Part shown: positions 21,397-23,268 of the stretch, piece after piece
How the letters are laid out: the number at the start of each line of letters is the position of its first letter
Numbering within the stretch: the stretch's first letter is position 1
Assembly: GCA_035255945.1 (NCBI GenBank)
Contig: DATEZA010000118.1
Coordinates: 1 to 23,268, forward strand
From: JAJPHC01 sp035255945
GTDB lineage: Bacteria; Acidobacteriota; Thermoanaerobaculia; Gp7-AA8
DNA length: 23,268 nt
Direction of reading: 5' to 3'
Position numbers and translations under genes: made by a program
The notes under the pieces: model-generated
What the model saw: the letters and a program-made list of their open reading frames with translations, nothing else
Databases searched by the model: none
Told to the model about the DNA's origin: nothing

Positions 21397-22686
21397 ATGA
21401 AACGCACGACGCTTATGCTGCTCTCGGCACTCGCGCTCGCGCCACTCGCGCAGGCGAAAGAAGTGCTCCCCTTCATTCAAGACGACTACACGAAAGCGCT
21501 CAGCGACGCGAAGAAGACGCACAAGCCGATCTTCGTCGAAGCCTGGGCACCCTGGTGACACACCTGCCGCTCGATGCAGGCGTTCGTCTTCACCGACAAG
21601 CGCCTCGAGCGGTACGCCGGACAGTTTGTTTGGCTTCAGGTCGACATCGACAACACGAAGAACGCCGCGTTCCTCACCAAGTATCCGATTCCCGCGATCC
21701 CGACGCTGATGGTCATCGATCCGAAGAAGGAGTCGGTGGCGCTGCGCTACATGAGCGGCGCGACGGTTCCGCAGCTGACGAAGCTGCTCGATGACGGACG
21801 CCGCGCGGTGAATCCGGACGCGGGCGCCGACACGCTGCTCGTCGCCGCCGACCAGTACGCGGCGGAGGGCTTGAACGACGAGGCGATCAAGTCGTACGAG
21901 CAGGCGCTGGCGAAGGCGCCGAAGAACTGGAGCCGCTACGGACGCGCGGCGGAGTCGTACGTGACCGCGCTGTCGATGCACGGCGACAACGATCGCTGCA
22001 CGCACTTCACGCTCGAGAACTACTCGAAACTGCGCGGCACCAACTCCGGCGCGAACATCGCCGCGATGGGCCTCGGATGCGCCGCCGAGATCAACGACAA
22101 GAGCGCGATCGACACGCTGGAGACGGCGACGCGCGAGTCGATGAACGATCCGAAGATCCCGCTCTCCGGCGACGATCGCTCGGGCATGTACCAGTCGCTG
22201 ATCGCCGCACGCGAAGCGCTGAAGGACGAAGCGGGCGAGCGCAAGATGACCGAGGAGTGGTCGGCGTTTCTCGATGCGGAAGCGGCGAAGGCGAAGACGC
22301 CCGACGAGCGCACGGTCTACGACTCGCACCGCCTCGGCGCCTACCTCGCCCTCGGGCAACCCGAAAAAGCGGTGCCGATGCTCGAGCAGTCGGAGAAGGA
22401 TTTCCCGAACGACTACAACCCGCCGTCGCGTCTCTCCGCTGCGTACAAAGCGATGAAGAAGTACGACGAGGCGCTCGCCGCATCCGATCGCGCGCTGGCC
22501 AAGGTGTACGGCCCGCGCAAGATCTCGGTGCTGCGCAACCGCGCCGACATCTACGCCGCGAAAGGCGACAAGGAGAACGCCCGGAAGACACTGCAGGAAG
22601 CGATCGATTACGCGAACGCCCTGCCGAAAGGCCAGCGAAGCGAAAACACGATCGCGTCGTTGAAGAAACGCCTAGCCGCGATCTAG
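21397..22686 (+). CDS. Probable selenocysteine-containing periplasmic thioredoxin-like protein with TPR repeats (in-frame TGA at residue 54)
   Basis: Read through, this gene encodes 429 residues. A signal peptide (1-20, ending AQA) is followed by a thioredoxin-fold domain (about 25-140) and then TPR-like helices (about 145-425: AADQYAAEGLNDEAIKSYEQ, AYKAMKKYDEALAASDRAL). The active site reads EAWAPW-TGA-HTCRSM. The TGA at 21556-21558 takes the place of the first CxxC cysteine (54), with C57 as the resolving cysteine. The cis-proline block IPAIPTLMVID is intact, and reading frame, codon bias and domain continuity hold on both sides of the TGA. A strong stem-loop follows the TGA. Selenocysteine (UxxC) is therefore the best explanation; a nonsense mutation or sequencing error of TGC is the alternative. 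A start at 21574 would remove the signal peptide and active site. Selenocysteine genes (selA, selB, selC, selD) are not in the window. Confidence 0.8.
21565..21614 (+). promoter_or_regulatory. SECIS-like stem-loop just after the in-frame TGA
   Basis: The lower stem pairs 21565-21574 with 21605-21614 (10 bp, one G-U). A 4-nt left bulge (TGCA) follows, then an upper stem 21579-21588 with 21595-21604 (10 bp, one G-U, one C-A mismatch) and a 6-nt loop TTCACC. The stem begins 6 nt after the TGA and the apical loop begins about 30 nt after it, within the 16-37 nt window used for bacterial SECIS models. The loop lacks the G in its first two positions that those models expect, so SelB recognition is inferred, not shown. 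Confidence 0.5.
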
Positions 22687-22690
22687 GAGT

Positions 22691-22735
22691 GCGGCAGCAA
22701 GCTGCCGCCCCAGGATTGCGGCAGCTTGCTGCCGC
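22691..22735. repeat. Two GCGGCAGC palindromes after the thioredoxin-TPR stop
   Basis: GCGGCAGC-AA-GCTGCCGC at 22691-22708 and GCGGCAGC-TT-GCTGCCGC at 22718-22735, beginning 4 nt after the TAG. They belong to the same family as 6517-6568 and may serve as terminators; a short T-run (GGGTTTTGG) follows the second. Confidence 0.65.
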
Positions 22736-22742
22736 GGGTTTT

Positions 22743-22832
22743 GGGGATTGAACGCAGAACGCAGAGTGAGAATTGAGAATCAGGCCCCTTCTCAATTCTG
22801 ATTCTGCGTTCTGCGTTCTGCGTTCAATCCCC
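22743..22832. repeat. Dispersed AACGCAG inverted repeat, copy 2
   Basis: GGGGATTGAACGCAGAACG at the left pairs with the right end ...CGTTCAATCCCC at 22832. The left arm has two and the right arm three heptamer units, with GAATTGAGAAT-like inner parts. It is the same family as 6091-6198, with the heptamer number varying between arms. Confidence 0.75.
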
Positions 22833-22944
22833 TCCCCAAGGATTGCAGCGGCGGCAAGCCGCCGCACTCCGGCCGGCGAATCGGTGCCGATCGGATGGCT
22901 GTCGAACTTTGGCCCCATGCACCAGGCGTAATGCAGCGGCTCGG

Positions 22945-22992
22945 AGCGAGAACACGGTCGCGCCGTTGAAGAAACGTCTTGCGGCGATTTAG
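22945..22992 (+). pseudogene. 3'-tail relic of a second thioredoxin-TPR gene
   Basis: Sixteen codons read SENTVAPLKKRLAAI and TAG, against SENTIASLKKRLAAI and TAG at the true gene end (22639-22686). Seven bases differ and five of these are synonymous third-position changes, so the copy diverged while still coding. The following palindrome and AACGCAG repeat also match those after the intact gene, nearly identically. The rest of this paralogue is absent. Confidence 0.6.
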
Positions 22993-22996
22993 GATT

Positions 22997-23014
22997 GCGG
23001 CAGCTTGCTGCCGC
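22997..23014. repeat. GCGGCAGC-TT-GCTGCCGC palindrome
   Basis: This is the same core and flanks (AGGATT before, GCGGGTTT after) as the copy at 22718-22735. It follows the gene-tail relic exactly as that copy follows the intact gene. Confidence 0.65.
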
Positions 23015-23023
23015 GGGTTTGGG

Positions 23024-23062
23024 AGATTGAACGCAGAACGCAGAACGCAGAGTGAGAATTGA
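23024..23062. repeat. Interrupted AACGCAG repeat arm
   Basis: AGATTG and three AACGCAG-type heptamers are followed by AGTGAGAATTGA, then the match to the full repeat (which continues GAATC at 22780) stops. The ISL3-type end begins here. This is a target-site interruption by the insertion sequence. Confidence 0.6.
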
Positions 23063-23268
23063 GGCTCTTGCGGGTTTTCCGTGGGTGAGGAGGAGGTTCC
23101 GCGTGCGTGATGCGAAGATACTTGACGAATGCGCGATACGGAACTGTACCGGCAGTTGCTTGGATTGAGCACGCCTTGGCGAGTTGAGCGAGTGGAACTG
23201 AAGCTCGAACAGCGGCAAGTGCATGTGTGGGTCGAACATGGGGAGGAACGGTGGCGGTGCCCCGAGTG
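23063..23268 (+). mobile_element. Left end of an ISL3-family insertion sequence (runs off window)
   Basis: GGCTCTTGCGGGTTTTCCG at 23063-23081 matches the usual ISL3-family terminal inverted repeat style (GG-TCTT...TTTTCCG). It stands 66 bp before the transposase start and immediately after an interrupted dispersed repeat. The right end and any target duplication lie outside the window. Confidence 0.75.
23129..23268 (+). CDS. ISL3-family transposase, N-terminal fragment cut by the window edge
   Basis: Forty-six codons are visible, beginning MRDTELYRQLLGLSTPW, then VERVELKLEQRQVHVWVEHG and EERWRCPE. This is the typical start of ISL3 transposases, leading into the N-terminal zinc-finger (the first CPE of a CPxC pair is the last visible residue). 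The DDE catalytic domain would lie beyond the window. The start follows the terminal repeat at a normal distance; GATACT lies 7 nt before the ATG as a possible -10. The gene is 5' complete and 3' truncated by the sequence end only. Confidence 0.85.
   Translation, partial: MRDTELYRQLLGLSTPWRVERVELKLEQRQVHVWVEHGEERWRCPE

Larger units (their letters stand above)
22687..23128. other. Repeat-rich region between the thioredoxin-TPR gene and the ISL3 transposase
   Basis: These 442 bp hold two GCGGCAGC palindromes (22691-22735), a second AACGCAG inverted repeat (22743-22832), unassigned sequence with a short coding-like stretch (GWLSNFGPMHQA and stop, ending near 22933), a 16-codon relic of a thioredoxin-TPR tail (22945-22992), another GCGGCAGC palindrome (22997-23014), an interrupted AACGCAG repeat (23024-23062) and the left end of an insertion sequence. 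No complete gene is visible. Confidence 0.7.

Noticed and set aside
21556..21558. Genetic code with TGA as a sense codon
   Set aside because: TGA ends several clear genes here (for example mscL, tnaA, the S9 peptidase and the DoxX-like gene), so it is a normal stop apart from this position.
21574..22686. A separate TPR gene starting at the ATG at 21574
   Set aside because: This would cut the thioredoxin domain in its active-site helix and leave an orphan signal peptide upstream in the same frame; no SD supports it.
22850..22933. Real small gene ending GWLSNFGPMHQA
   Set aside because: It is short, starts in palindromic repeat, and has no start or SD, so only a weak coding-like stretch can be claimed.

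Overview
The window is a 23.3 kb stretch of GC-rich chromosome from a Gram-negative bacterium. An Oar-like TonB-dependent receptor, an S9 peptidase, an FHA-GAF-PP2C signalling protein, a GH44 hydrolase, a seven-haem NapC/NirT-type cytochrome and very palindrome-rich intergenic DNA together suggest Acidobacteriota or a close relative. That placement is an inference from gene style, not from a marker gene. No rRNA, tRNA or CRISPR array was seen.

Layout. 94-2755: MscL with a C-terminal zinc ribbon (-), a YiiX-like papain-fold hydrolase (+), a cysteine-rich lipoprotein and an SRPBCC protein (-), and a SAM methyltransferase (+). 2829-6078 (-): a respiratory/catabolic block of tryptophanase, a small cytochrome c and an ImcH-like seven-haem membrane cytochrome. 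6079-6587: repeat-rich intergenic DNA. 6588-10877: DoxX-like membrane protein, GH44 glycoside hydrolase (-), and a phosphodiesterase-TPR lipoprotein. 10850-11884: seven tandem copies of a ~148 bp unit that carries the 3' tails of both flanking convergent genes around a long hairpin. 11849-13495 (-): FHA-GAF-SpoIIE phosphatase. 13704-17725 (+): TonB-dependent receptor, an unknown protein and a VanZ-like protein. 17807-18577 (-): SDR. 18602-22686 (+): S9 peptidase, a YgjV-GNAT fusion, and a periplasmic thioredoxin-TPR gene. 22687-23268: repeats, a gene-tail relic, and the left end of an ISL3-family insertion sequence that runs off the window.

Main discovery candidate. The thioredoxin-TPR gene (21397-22686) has an in-frame TGA exactly where the first cysteine of the CxxC redox motif belongs (APW-TGA-HTC). 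A strong two-part stem-loop starts 6 nt after the TGA, the place expected for a bacterial SECIS element. The simplest reading is a selenocysteine (UxxC) thioredoxin-like protein that ordinary annotation would split or call a pseudogene.

Two themes recur. First, many genes have a TANNNT -10-like hexamer only 6-9 nt before the start codon, including three divergent pairs whose start codons are 14-24 bp apart. This points to leaderless transcription from overlapping bidirectional promoters. Second, most gene ends carry perfect or near-perfect palindromes of several families, and two of these have been duplicated together with the adjoining gene tails.
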